Program-made: the position numbers and the translations under genes
The notes under the pieces: generated by a model
Told to the model about the DNA's origin: nothing
The model's database searches: none
The model's input: the letters and a program-made list of their open reading frames with translations, nothing else
Part shown: piece after piece, positions 44,603-53,181 of the stretch
How positions within the stretch are numbered: position 1 is the stretch's first letter
Layout of the letters: every line of letters starts with the position of its first letter
Assembly (NCBI RefSeq): GCF_016888445.1
Contig: NZ_JAFEKF010000002.1
Span: 372,001-436,000 of the forward strand
From: Marinomonas ostreistagni
GTDB taxonomy: Bacteria; Pseudomonadota; Gammaproteobacteria; Pseudomonadales; Marinomonadaceae
Reading direction: 5' to 3'
Length of the DNA: 64,000 nucleotides

Positions 44603-46606
44603 TTGAAGAGTGATAGCGAAGAGCGTGCCAACCGCTACCTTAGAACGCACTTTGAGTGTGGCTCTGGCCTGATCTAAAAGCCGCTTACTGATGGCGAGCC
44701 CCAACCCTGTACCTTGGCTTGAGGTGGTGTAGAAGGGGTCAAAGATGCGTTTTTTCTGCGTCGGCGTCATGCCACAGCCGTTATCGGCCACTAGGACACG
44801 TACGCCACCTAAGCGATGATTGCGGCTGCGAAGGGTGATCGTACCGTCGTTATCGATGGCGTTAGCAGCATTCATAATCAAGTTGATCAACACTTGCTGT
44901 AGCTGAGCGCTATCCGCTAGGGCAAGCTGATCTGCTCTAAGGTCTAATCGCAAGCTGATGCGTCGACGCGACAGTTCATGCTGCACCAGTGCTTGCGTGT
45001 TTTCGATGATTGGTCCGACGTCGATTGCGGCCAATTGATGAGTGTTAGGGTCTTGTTTGGCAAGCTTAAGTAGATCGTCAATGATGGTTCGAATACGTGC
45101 TACTTGGGCGATGATGATATCAGCGTCGTGTTGGATTTCTGGAGTGACTTGATCGCCAAGTTCATCCATTAAAATGTCCATATAGCCCAATATGACCGCG
45201 GTCGGATTGTTGATTTCATGAGCTACACCTGCGGTCAGTTCGCCTAAAGCGGCTAATTTACCCTGTTCTACCAACTGCTCTCTAGTGCGGTTTAACAAGG
45301 TGATATGTTGTTGTAGTTCTTGGGTTTTTTGTTCTAATGCTTGGGTTCGTTGCGCGACTTTATGTTCTAGTTGTTGAGCGGCGGATAGAATCTCATCGCG
45401 CTGCTGATCCAGTTGGCTTTGCATGTCATTAAAGTGTTCGGCTAGCTGATGTACTTCGGCCGTGGTATTAAGCGATGGAATCTGTAAACGCTCACCGTCA
45501 CGGATGCGATCCATCACTGAAGTCATAATTTCAAACGGTTTGGCCAGTGAGCGTGCACCTAATATTGCCAATGTGATACAGACTACTAACACCGCGGCAA
45601 ATAGCCACAATAACAGCTCTAGCCAATGGTATAGGCTGCTCATAAAGGGGGCTTCTAAAAAGCCTGCGTACAGCATGCCAATGCGCTCACCATTTACATC
45701 GGTCACGGGTTCGTAGGCTGAAACATACCAATCATTCACGACAAAAGCGCGATCGAGCCAACGCTCACCTTGCAGCAACACCTGCTGCTGGACTTGGTCC
45801 GAAACCGTGGTGCCGATGGCGCGTTGCTGTTGCGCGCTTGGGTGTGGCACATTGGTGCTGATGCGTACGTTGTCTAAAAACAAGGTGACTGTGCCAAGCC
45901 CTTGCTCGGGCAAACTACCCGGTCCGTAGACGGTGTTGCTAATTTGGTCGACAAACGCGTGGTTGGCGTTCATTAATAAACCCGCTGCCAAATACGCTAG
46001 GATTTGCCCATGCTCGCCCGTTACTGGATAGACAAAATGCAGTAGCATGCCGCGCTGTTCGATGGCGGATGCGTCAGCGCCTGTTAGAGGGGGAATCGCA
46101 GCTCGCTTTGCTAAGGCTGGGTCCAGTCGTTCTAATGTGGTTTGCGAAAATACTTCCACGCCACTGCTGGGGCCTTCGAGTTGGGCACGAGTTAATAGTG
46201 GGCTGCTAGGGTAGAAGCAATCCTGCTGTGCAATGGCGCATCCCGCTGGCGATAAAATGCGCACAAAATCCAGCTCAGTGGCCAAGGCTAGGCGCTGCTG
46301 CAAGTTGTCGACTTTTGTGGCCTCGGGGCTGGCGAGTTGTTCACGTAAGTCCGCTCTAAAGCGGTAGTCATTGGCGCTTAACGATAGGCGTACTAAGTAT
46401 TGTTCTTGGGTGTTTAAAAAGGTCTCGTGGGCGACCGCTAGATCGGTATTGGCTTTCATCAACAATTGACGATAGCCCACCTCGTTGCTCCACAAGTAAG
46501 CCAATAAAATGACGCCTGGTAACACCAGTAACAGAGGGAACAACGTAAGCGCTACCATGCGTCCTCTTAAGCTGTCCAAGTATTGTCGCCAACGCTTAGA
46601 AGCCAC
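44588..46606 (-). CDS. Sensor histidine kinase with periplasmic Cache-like domain
   Basis: A 672-residue membrane kinase. It has helix 1 (about 16-40) and a long periplasmic sensor with two cysteines (SPAGCAIAQQDCF) and a Cache-like IGMLYAGFLEAPF strand. Helix 2 (about 335-358), HAMP and a coiled coil (about 405-450, QQLEHKVAQRTQALEQKTQE) follow. The phospho-acceptor is His463 in GVAHEINNPTAVILGY, with ATPase boxes NLIMNAANAI, DNGCGM and GTGLGLAI. It resembles DctB-like carboxylate sensors. It overlaps the regulator gene by 11 bases and presumably controls the OFA transporter. Confidence 0.92.
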   Translation of the reverse strand: MASKRWRQYLDSLRGRMVALTLFPLLLVLPGVILLAYLWSNEVGYRQLLMKANTDLAVAHETFLNTQEQYLVRLSLSANDYRFRADLREQLASPEATKVDNLQQRLALATELDFVRILSPAGCAIAQQDCFYPSSPLLTRAQLEGPSSGVEVFSQTTLERLDPALAKRAAIPPLTGADASAIEQRGMLLHFVYPVTGEHGQILAYLAAGLLMNANHAFVDQISNTVYGPGSLPEQGLGTVTLFLDNVRISTNVPHPSAQQQRAIGTTVSDQVQQQVLLQGERWLDRAFVVNDWYVSAYEPVTDVNGERIGMLYAGFLEAPFMSSLYHWLELLLWLFAAVLVVCITLAILGARSLAKPFEIMTSVMDRIRDGERLQIPSLNTTAEVHQLAEHFNDMQSQLDQQRDEILSAAQQLEHKVAQRTQALEQKTQELQQHITLLNRTREQLVEQGKLAALGELTAGVAHEINNPTAVILGYMDILMDELGDQVTPEIQHDADIIIAQVARIRTIIDDLLKLAKQDPNTHQLAAIDVGPIIENTQALVQHELSRRRISLRLDLRADQLALADSAQLQQVLINLIMNAANAIDNDGTITLRSRNHRLGGVRVLVADNGCGMTPTQKKRIFDPFYTTSSQGTGLGLAISKRLLDQARATLKVRSKVAVGTLFAITLQGGSK

Positions 46607-47978
46607 CGTCTTCTCCTAATGTCAGTTTGCGATCTAATGTTTTGCGAGTGATGCCAAGGCGCTCAGCGGCCTTGGTTTTGTTACCTTGGCAATCTTGCAG
46701 TACTTGCTCAATGTGCGCGACTTCTACTGCCTTTAGGGGCCACTGGCTTGGGTAGCCCTGAGAGCTAGAGGCGTCATTGGCCGAGGTCAGCAATTGTGCT
46801 GGAGTGAGTGCTAATAATAGGCATCGTTCGATGATGTTTTTGAGTTCGCGCACATTGCCTGGCCAAGCATAATCTTGCAAAGCCCGTTGATCATGTGGGC
46901 TGAGTGAAAACGGGCTAACGCCCAATTCGACACTGAGTTTGGCGATAAAGTGTTGCGCCAGCAGCACGACATCGTCACGACGTTGGCGCAAAGCAGGAAG
47001 AGCCAGTTGTAAAACATTTAAACGATAGAATAAATCTTCACGAAACGCGCCTGAGCTGACGGCTTGGGCCAAGGATTTATTGGACGCGGCCACGATACGA
47101 ACATTGACCGGATCATCGCGCTCCGCTCCCACGGCGCGAATGCGACCATCTTCAAGTACCCGCAGTAGTTTGGATTGCATCGCCAGCGGCAGCTCGGCGA
47201 TTTCATCTAAAAACAGCGTGCCGCCATCGGCATAACTAAAGAGCCCTTCACGGGCCTGATGGGCGTTGGTGAAAGCACCTTTCACATGACCAAATAATTC
47301 TGATTCGACCAGTTCCGGCGCGAGGGCTGCGCAGTTTACTGGCACGAAGGCGCCGCTGCGATCACTTTGCTGATGAATGGCCAGCGCCGCTAACTCTTTA
47401 CCGGTACCGGTTTCACCTTCAATCAGTACCGCCGATGGCGCCTTGGCAATACGACTAATGAAATCCCGTGCGCTCTGCATAACGGCACTTTCGCCAATAA
47501 GACCGGTGTTATTGTCTTGGCGCGAAAGTTGTTGCGTTAAGACGAAGTTTTCTTTGTGCAAACGGCGATGTTCTAGGCATTTGGCCACCGCTCTGCGCAT
47601 TTGTTCTATACGAAAGGGTTTGATGATTAAATCACTGGCCCCTAAACGCAAGACATCGATGGCTTGGTTTAAGTCGGCGAAGGCGGTCATGAAAATCACT
47701 TCAGAAGGGCAGCCAGATTCGCGTGCACTGTGAATCCATTCCACTCCAGAGCGCCCAGGCATACAGATGTCGACAATCAACACATCAAAATGCTGTTGTT
47801 GGCGCAACGTCTCGGCTTCTTCGCTGGATGAGGCAACAGCCACATGAGCGTAATATTTGCTTAGGGCACGTTGTAAGAAGTCACGAATACCGGCCTCATC
47901 ATCGACAATGAGGATGCGGTTATCTTGCAAAGAATGAGATGTGGGTAAAGTCGCAGGCGATGTGATGGATACGCTCAT
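46596..47978 (-). CDS. Sigma-54-dependent response regulator (NtrC/DctD type)
   Basis: A 460-residue activator. The receiver domain has Asp70 (LIVDICMPG) and Lys120. The AAA+ domain has Walker A GETGTGKE (188-195) and Walker B GGTLFLDEIAEL, and a Fis-type helix-turn-helix closes the protein (NKTKAAERLGITRKTLDRKL). The sigma-54 contact loop reads GAFTNA (234-239) instead of GAFTGA, an uncommon change at the fifth position. It is expected to bind upstream of the OFA gene and open its sigma-54 promoter when phosphorylated by the adjacent kinase. Confidence 0.94.
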   Translation of the reverse strand: MSVSITSPATLPTSHSLQDNRILIVDDEAGIRDFLQRALSKYYAHVAVASSSEEAETLRQQQHFDVLIVDICMPGRSGVEWIHSARESGCPSEVIFMTAFADLNQAIDVLRLGASDLIIKPFRIEQMRRAVAKCLEHRRLHKENFVLTQQLSRQDNNTGLIGESAVMQSARDFISRIAKAPSAVLIEGETGTGKELAALAIHQQSDRSGAFVPVNCAALAPELVESELFGHVKGAFTNAHQAREGLFSYADGGTLFLDEIAELPLAMQSKLLRVLEDGRIRAVGAERDDPVNVRIVAASNKSLAQAVSSGAFREDLFYRLNVLQLALPALRQRRDDVVLLAQHFIAKLSVELGVSPFSLSPHDQRALQDYAWPGNVRELKNIIERCLLLALTPAQLLTSANDASSSQGYPSQWPLKAVEVAHIEQVLQDCQGNKTKAAERLGITRKTLDRKLTLGEDGGF

Positions 47979-48194
47979 ATTGTTATTCTAATTGACTGAT
48001 TTCAAAAAAGTTTAGCACAAGCGCTTGGTTAACAAAGCATCAATCTTGAGGCTTTGAGAGATTTTTGACTGCGCAGAAAAAGTGAAGCGTGTGTGAATCA
48101 AATTGGCGTTCGGTTGCAAAAGCTTCAACCATCATTAAATCTAATACTGCAAGGCAAGCAACTATGTGAACACATGAGAACCAAGGGGGACACC

Positions 48195-48647
48195 ATGATT
48201 CAACCTACAGCTGATACAAAACCGATCGCAAACATTATCAAGACAATGAACAGCGGCATTGCGTTTTACCAAGAAGCGAAGCAAAAAGTCGAAGATGGTA
48301 CACACACAGGGTTCTTTAATCGTATGATCGATGCCAAGGCAGAGGCGGTATTTGAGCTGCAGCCTTACGCCGTTAAAGAAACGGGCGATCTGGTCAATGG
48401 CGATGACACCATGGTTGAAGCGCGTAAGGCGTATACCAAAATCGCCGATAAGCTCACTTCAAACAGCACCGCGTTTACCTATGTAGAGCAGCTTGAAGAA
48501 GTCGAAGATCGAGTGCTAGAAGAAATTGATACGGCACTTAAAAAGGAGCTTCCAGATAACTGCGAAGCGACCTTGATCCGAGTACAAAAACGTATGAAAG
48601 AGTGCCACGATGAGATGCGTATGCTAAAGACCAACGTGGTTGAATAA
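48195..48647 (+). CDS. PA2169-like four-helix-bundle protein (DUF2383)
   Basis: A 150-residue soluble, helical, acidic protein. TKPIANIIKTMNSGIAFYQE and FNRMIDAKAEAVFELQPYA, then LEEVEDRVLEEIDTALKKELP, match the DUF2383/PA2169 four-helix-bundle pattern. Members are ferritin-like in shape and often induced by stress, but their function is unknown. ATG 48195 is chosen because AAGGGGG precedes it by a few bases; the longer in-frame start at 48093 lacks a ribosome site. Confidence 0.8.
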   Translation: MIQPTADTKPIANIIKTMNSGIAFYQEAKQKVEDGTHTGFFNRMIDAKAEAVFELQPYAVKETGDLVNGDDTMVEARKAYTKIADKLTSNSTAFTYVEQLEEVEDRVLEEIDTALKKELPDNCEATLIRVQKRMKECHDEMRMLKTNVVE

Positions 48648-48674
48648 GCTGCGCTGTTGAGCACCGCCGAAAAA

Positions 48675-48714
48675 ACAAAACGGCCCGTGATGGCAGCATC
48701 ACGGGCCGTTTTGT
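48675..48714. terminator. Bidirectional terminator
   Basis: ACAAAACGGCCCGTGATG pairs with CATCACGGGCCGTTTTGT. It lies between the convergent 48195 and 48733 genes. Confidence 0.9.
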
Positions 48715-48732
48715 TATGGCGCCCTAGAGTGC

Positions 48733-49599
48733 TTATCCCAGTAACTTAGCCGTGGCTAAATATCCCTTCTGGATGGTCTTAAGGGCGTTGTCAGTTTGGT
48801 CGCGCTCGACATAGTAGTGCTCGACGCCGGCTTGTTTCGCGCGCGCGAAGATCGGTGTAAAGTCTGTGATGCCAGTACCTACATCAGCGAAGTTACCCGC
48901 TGCGTCCATATCTTTTATGTGCCACAGTTTAAAGCGACCTGCGTGTTGCTCAAAGTAAGCAAACGGGTCTTGCTTGGCTTTTAATACCCAGTACAAGTCC
49001 ATTTCCATGGCCATATTTTGTGCTTCGACTTCGTTCAGTAACACGTCGTATGGCATCTCGCCATTCATCACATCAAATTCAAAGGCATGGTTGTGGTAAG
49101 CAAGCGTTAGACCTTGTTTGCGGCAGGCTTCGCCCCAGCGGTTACACTCTTCAGCCAGTACTTTGTAAGTATCGATGCCATGGCCTCGTTGTTCTTCGCT
49201 GAGGTACGGAATGACCACGTATTGGTGACCGATTTCTTGGGCCAGCTCGATGACTTTTTGAATACCATCATTGCGGAAGGTATCCAATGGAATATGGGCG
49301 GAGGGTGATGACAAGCCATTGTCATTCATCATCGCACGGATCTCTTTTGGCGAATGACCAAAATAGCCGGCAAACTCCAGTTCTTTATAACCCACTTGTG
49401 CGACCAACTTTAGTGTATCGCTGACGCTGGCGCCCATCATATCGCGTAGTGTGTACAGCTGTAGACCGACCGCCTTTGCAGTGCTGCTGGCGAACACTGG
49501 CATAGATGGCAGTGCCATGGCACTGATACCAGCGGCCCCCAATTTCAGTAGGTTACGACGGCTGATGCTCTGTGAAGAGTGGTTAAAGTAGTCAGACAT
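48733..49599 (-). CDS. Tat-exported sugar phosphate isomerase/epimerase-like TIM barrel
   Basis: A 288-residue protein of the AP-endonuclease-2/xylose-isomerase-like barrel. A twin-arginine signal (SISRRNLLKLGAAGISAMAL, residues about 11-30) sends it folded to the periplasm. Likely metal ligands include LAYHNHAFEF, MEMDLYW, LWHIKDMD and the late VERDQTD. The exported location suggests it acts on a free sugar or keto-sugar rather than a phosphorylated one. It is encoded just beyond lacI and belongs to the sugar cluster at 48.7-54.4 kb. Confidence 0.88.
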   Translation of the reverse strand: MSDYFNHSSQSISRRNLLKLGAAGISAMALPSMPVFASSTAKAVGLQLYTLRDMMGASVSDTLKLVAQVGYKELEFAGYFGHSPKEIRAMMNDNGLSSPSAHIPLDTFRNDGIQKVIELAQEIGHQYVVIPYLSEEQRGHGIDTYKVLAEECNRWGEACRKQGLTLAYHNHAFEFDVMNGEMPYDVLLNEVEAQNMAMEMDLYWVLKAKQDPFAYFEQHAGRFKLWHIKDMDAAGNFADVGTGITDFTPIFARAKQAGVEHYYVERDQTDNALKTIQKGYLATAKLLG

Positions 49600-49652
49600 T
49601 TAGATGTTCTCCTAGATTATTTTTATTGTCGTCCCTGCACCTTTTAAAAAGG

Positions 49653-50654
49653 CTATTGGTCTGGCGCAGGGCCGGTGCTGGCGCGGGTAATCAACTCAAA
49701 GGGTAAGATCACTTTCGGTGCTTTGGTGACTTTGTTGTCCAGTACATCGATCAATAGATTGACCGAGGTGCGTCCAAATTCTTCTGCAGGTTGGGCGATG
49801 GTGGTCAGCGGTGGGTCACAAAACTCCGCAAAGGAAATATCATCAAAGCCTGTCACTGAGATATCCTCTGGAATGCGTAGGCCCGCGTCTTTAAAGCCTT
49901 GTATGGCGCCCATGGCGATTTCATCGTTGGCGCACACTACCGCCGTAGGGCGGACTGGCAACGCCAAGATTTGCTCCGCCGCTTCACGGCCTGAGTACAG
50001 ATCAAAGTGTCCAGCAAACAGTAACGATTCATCAAACTCAATCCCTGCATCCGCTAACGCATCACGGTAGCCTGCTAAACGAGTCTGAGTTAATGGGCTC
50101 TGTTGAGGGCCTTTGATGATGGCAATACGGCGATGATTTAAATCGATCAGATGTTGCGTGATGGCTTTGGCGGCCGCGCGGTTATCCAAGGTCACCACCG
50201 GAAAGCGATCATTCTCGAGTACTTCACAAGCATTCACCATCGGCAATAAGCCTGTTGAATCGTCCAGCTCAAATGGATTGTGAGCGCGTAGCTGAATCAG
50301 ACCATCGGCCTGAGAGGTCTGTACCATTTTGGCGTAATTGGCCTCAAGTTCGGCGTTGCCTAAGGTATTACCAAGTAAGAGGGCGTAGCCGCGCTCAGCG
50401 GCGGCGCTTTGCATGCCACTGATAACACGGGCAAAGAAGACGTTGGCGACTGTCGGTACTAGCACGACCAAATTGGATGTCTTGCCCGAGCGGAATTTTA
50501 CCGCCATCAGATTGGGCTGATAGCCTGTTTCTGCCACCGCAGCCATGACTTTGGCGCGGGTCTTTGGGGATACTCGCTCGGGTTGTTGTAGGGCGCGGGA
50601 CACACTTGCCACGGATACGCCAGCTAACTCTGCGACATCACGAATGGTTGCCAT
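49653..50654 (-). CDS. LacI-family repressor of the sugar cluster
   Basis: A 333-residue repressor. The N-terminal helix-turn-helix and hinge (ATIRDVAELAGVSVASVSRA and later GYQPNLMAVKFRSGKTSNLV) precede a periplasmic-binding-protein-like effector domain. It is divergent from the Gfo/Idh gene. The intergenic region has two LacI-type dyads with a central CG, one near its own promoter and one over the promoter of the sugar operon. The effector is probably a sugar or oxidised sugar handled by the cluster. Confidence 0.93.
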   Translation of the reverse strand: MATIRDVAELAGVSVASVSRALQQPERVSPKTRAKVMAAVAETGYQPNLMAVKFRSGKTSNLVVLVPTVANVFFARVISGMQSAAAERGYALLLGNTLGNAELEANYAKMVQTSQADGLIQLRAHNPFELDDSTGLLPMVNACEVLENDRFPVVTLDNRAAAKAITQHLIDLNHRRIAIIKGPQQSPLTQTRLAGYRDALADAGIEFDESLLFAGHFDLYSGREAAEQILALPVRPTAVVCANDEIAMGAIQGFKDAGLRIPEDISVTGFDDISFAEFCDPPLTTIAQPAEEFGRTSVNLLIDVLDNKVTKAPKVILPFELITRASTGPAPDQ

Positions 50655-50691
50655 AACCGTCTCTTAAACCTTTTTATTCTTCTCAGTCACA

Positions 50692-50713
50692 AAAATGTAA
50701 CCGATAACATATG
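50692..50713. promoter_or_regulatory. LacI-type operator, lacI side
   Basis: TGTAACCGATAACA within a longer imperfect dyad. It shares AAAATGTAA with the stronger site at 50833-50854 and lies about 40 bp before the lacI start, suiting autoregulation. Confidence 0.55.
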
Positions 50714-50822
50714 TTAATGGGAAGTTACAGGAAATGTCTGAAAAATCCAGTACCTAGTGAAGATTATACCGCAGTATTCGCCCCAAAAAGAGGCGCCATG
50801 CCCCGTCATTGCTCAAAATTGT

Positions 50823-50854
50823 TTGACAGATAAAAATGTAAACGGTTACATTTT
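50823..50854 (+). promoter_or_regulatory. Promoter and LacI operator of the sugar operon
   Basis: A consensus -35 TTGACA (50823-50828) is followed by the near-perfect dyad AAAATGTAAACGGTTACATT (50833-50852, continuing to 50854) with a central CG, typical of LacI operators. The operator covers the spacer and likely -10, which implies direct repression. Confidence 0.7.
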
Positions 50855-50906
50855 GTAATAATTATAGGCTAGACAACGCTGGGCTGCTGTCAGCGAGGAG
50901 AGAGAA

Positions 50907-52064
50907 ATGGCGAAACTGGAAAAAGTCCGTGTCGGAATGGTCGGTGGTGGCGAAGGAGCCTTCATCGGTGCGGTGCATCGACACGCAATGGGATTGGATG
51001 GTCAATACGAGCTTGTATGTGGTGCCTTCAGTCGTCAGACAGACAATAACCAGCGTACCGCTGACAGCTTAGGTCTTGATGATCAGCGTGTGTACGCCTC
51101 TTGGCAAGACATGCTAGCGCAAGAAGCCGAGCTTCCTGAACATGAGCGCATGGAGGTAGTCGTTGTGGTAACGCCGAACCATATGCACGTGCCGATTTCG
51201 ATGGCGGCCATCGAAGCGGGCTTCCATGTATTCTGCGAAAAACCTGCCGCGCTTAGCTTAGACGAAGCCAAACAACTGGCGGATGTTGTCAATAGTTCAG
51301 ACCGCCTGTACGGTCTGGCGCACACGTATCTTGGTTACCCCATGGTGTGGCAAGCGAAGTCCATGGTTGAAGATGGCAAGCTGGGCACCATTCGTAAAAT
51401 TCTCGTCGAATATCCACAAGGCTGGCTGTCTGAGCCTGATGACCCTTCTAATAAACAAGCTTCTTGGCGTACCGATCCTTCTCAGTCAGGCGCGGCTGGT
51501 TGTATGGGTGACATCGGTACGCACGCATTTGGCTTAGCCGAGCTGATCAGTGGTCAAAACGTAACTAAACTGTGCGCCGATATGAACTCTGTTGTAGAAG
51601 GCCGACGCCTTGATGACGATGGTGCGGCGTTTTTTCGTACCGAGCAGGGCGCGCGCGGTGTGTTGATCGCCAGCCAAGTCTGCGTCGGTGTCGAAAACGA
51701 TCTGAAAATCCGAATTTACGGTGACCAAGGCGGCCTTGAATGGTCTCAAATGGAGCCGAACTCCCTGACTTACCGTACGATGGATGCGCCGTACATGGTG
51801 TATCGCGCCGGTGCCGGTCAACCTGGTCTGTATCCAGAAGCTGCCCGTCGCTGCCGTGTTCCAGCGGGTCACCCAGAAGGTTATCTAGAAGCCATGGCTA
51901 ACTTATACAGCGATTTTGCTGCGGCCGTGCGCCAAGGCTTGTCTGGCAAAGCGCCGGGTGTGCCTGGGCTTGAATCTGGCTTGCGTGGCATGGCGTTTAT
52001 TGAAGCCATGGTGGCAAGCGGTGCCAGCGATCAAAAATGGCTAACCATGCCAGATACCCATTAA
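50907..52064 (+). CDS. Gfo/Idh/MocA-family oxidoreductase
   Basis: A 385-residue NAD(P)-dependent sugar dehydrogenase. The dinucleotide motif is VGMVGGGEGAFIGAVHRHAM, the catalytic lysine is in FCEKPAAL (about residue 113) and the substrate His/Asp motif is MGDIGTHAFGLAEL (about 200). Enzymes of this family oxidise sugar or inositol hydroxyls, often at C3. It is the first gene of an operon with a TIM-barrel isomerase and an MFS transporter. The combination resembles pathways through keto-sugars, but the actual sugar is not evident. Confidence 0.92.
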   Translation: MAKLEKVRVGMVGGGEGAFIGAVHRHAMGLDGQYELVCGAFSRQTDNNQRTADSLGLDDQRVYASWQDMLAQEAELPEHERMEVVVVVTPNHMHVPISMAAIEAGFHVFCEKPAALSLDEAKQLADVVNSSDRLYGLAHTYLGYPMVWQAKSMVEDGKLGTIRKILVEYPQGWLSEPDDPSNKQASWRTDPSQSGAAGCMGDIGTHAFGLAELISGQNVTKLCADMNSVVEGRRLDDDGAAFFRTEQGARGVLIASQVCVGVENDLKIRIYGDQGGLEWSQMEPNSLTYRTMDAPYMVYRAGAGQPGLYPEAARRCRVPAGHPEGYLEAMANLYSDFAAAVRQGLSGKAPGVPGLESGLRGMAFIEAMVASGASDQKWLTMPDTH

Positions 52065-52083
52065 TTGAGTCGAGGAGAAAACG

Positions 52084-53142
52084 ATGTCGACGATGAAAGG
52101 ACCTGCGATTTTCCTCGCACAATTTGCGGGCGACAATGCGCCGTTTGATACGCTTGAAGGCATGGCCAAATGGGCGGCGTCTTTAGGGTACAAGGGCATT
52201 CAAGTGCCGACCGACCCTAAGTTATTTGATTTAGAAATTGCTGCCGAAAGCCAAGAATACTGCGACAACATTAAGGCTATGTGTGAACAAGCTGGTGTTG
52301 AAATCACCGAGCTGTCGACGCACTTGCAAGGCCAACTGGTAGCCGTACACCCAGCCTACGATGAGCTGTTTGATAACTTCGCCCCAGCAGAATTACACGG
52401 TAAACCAAAAGAGCGTACCGAGTGGGCTATTAACCAATTGAAACTGGCGGCAAAAGCGAGCCAACGTCTTGGCCTAAAAGCCCACGCGACTTTCTCGGGC
52501 GCGTTTATGTGGCACCTAGTCTACCCATGGCCACAACGCCCAGCGGGCTTGGTTGAGCAAGGTTTTAAAGAATTAGCGGCGCGTTGGACGCCGATCCTCG
52601 ATGCCTTTGACGCAGCAGGTGTCGACGTATGTTACGAAATTCACCCAGGGGAAGACCTGCATGATGGCGCCTCGTTTGAGCGCTTTTTAGCGGCGGTGGA
52701 TAACCACCCGCGTGCCAACATCCTGTTTGACCCAAGCCACTTTGTACTGCAACAGCTGGACTACCTCGACTTCATCGATCGTTATCACGATCGCATCAAG
52801 ATGTTCCATGTGAAAGACGCAGAATTCAATCCTAATGGTCGTTCCGGCGTTTATGGCGGTTACGAAGATTGGGTGGATCGTCCTGGCCGCTTCCGCTCAT
52901 TGGGCGACGGACAGGTGGACTTCAAAGGCATTTTCTCCAAGCTCACTCAATACGGATTTGATGGTTGGGCCGTGCTCGAATGGGAATGCTGCTTGAAAGA
53001 CTCAGCTCAAGGGGCTGCGGAAGGTGCACCGTTTATTGCCGCGCACATGATCAAACCAACCGAGGTGGCGTTTGATGATTTTGCTGGCGCAGGCAGTAGC
53101 GAAGCACGTAATCGACGCATCTTGGGGCTTGATAACGCATAA
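52084..53142 (+). CDS. Sugar phosphate isomerase/epimerase-like TIM barrel
   Basis: A 352-residue cytoplasmic barrel protein. Likely metal-binding residues lie in VCYEIHPGEDLHDG, ILFDPSHFVLQQLDY, KMFHVKDAEF and AVLEWECCLKD. It is longer than IolE or xylose-isomerase-like relatives of about 280-300 residues, with extra loops such as FNPNGRSGVYGGYEDWVDRP. It starts 19 bases after the oxidoreductase and presumably isomerises that enzyme's product. Confidence 0.9.
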   Translation: MSTMKGPAIFLAQFAGDNAPFDTLEGMAKWAASLGYKGIQVPTDPKLFDLEIAAESQEYCDNIKAMCEQAGVEITELSTHLQGQLVAVHPAYDELFDNFAPAELHGKPKERTEWAINQLKLAAKASQRLGLKAHATFSGAFMWHLVYPWPQRPAGLVEQGFKELAARWTPILDAFDAAGVDVCYEIHPGEDLHDGASFERFLAAVDNHPRANILFDPSHFVLQQLDYLDFIDRYHDRIKMFHVKDAEFNPNGRSGVYGGYEDWVDRPGRFRSLGDGQVDFKGIFSKLTQYGFDGWAVLEWECCLKDSAQGAAEGAPFIAAHMIKPTEVAFDDFAGAGSSEARNRRILGLDNA

Positions 53143-53181
53143 CCATAATAACGGCTTTGCCCACACCATGAGGTTAAAACA

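Noticed and set aside
48093..48194. Upstream extension of the DUF2383-like gene and a sigma-54-like TGGC...TTGC at about 48103-48116
   Set aside because: The GG and GC are only 9 bases apart, one too few for RpoN. The extension lacks a ribosome site, whereas ATG 48195 has AAGGGGG.
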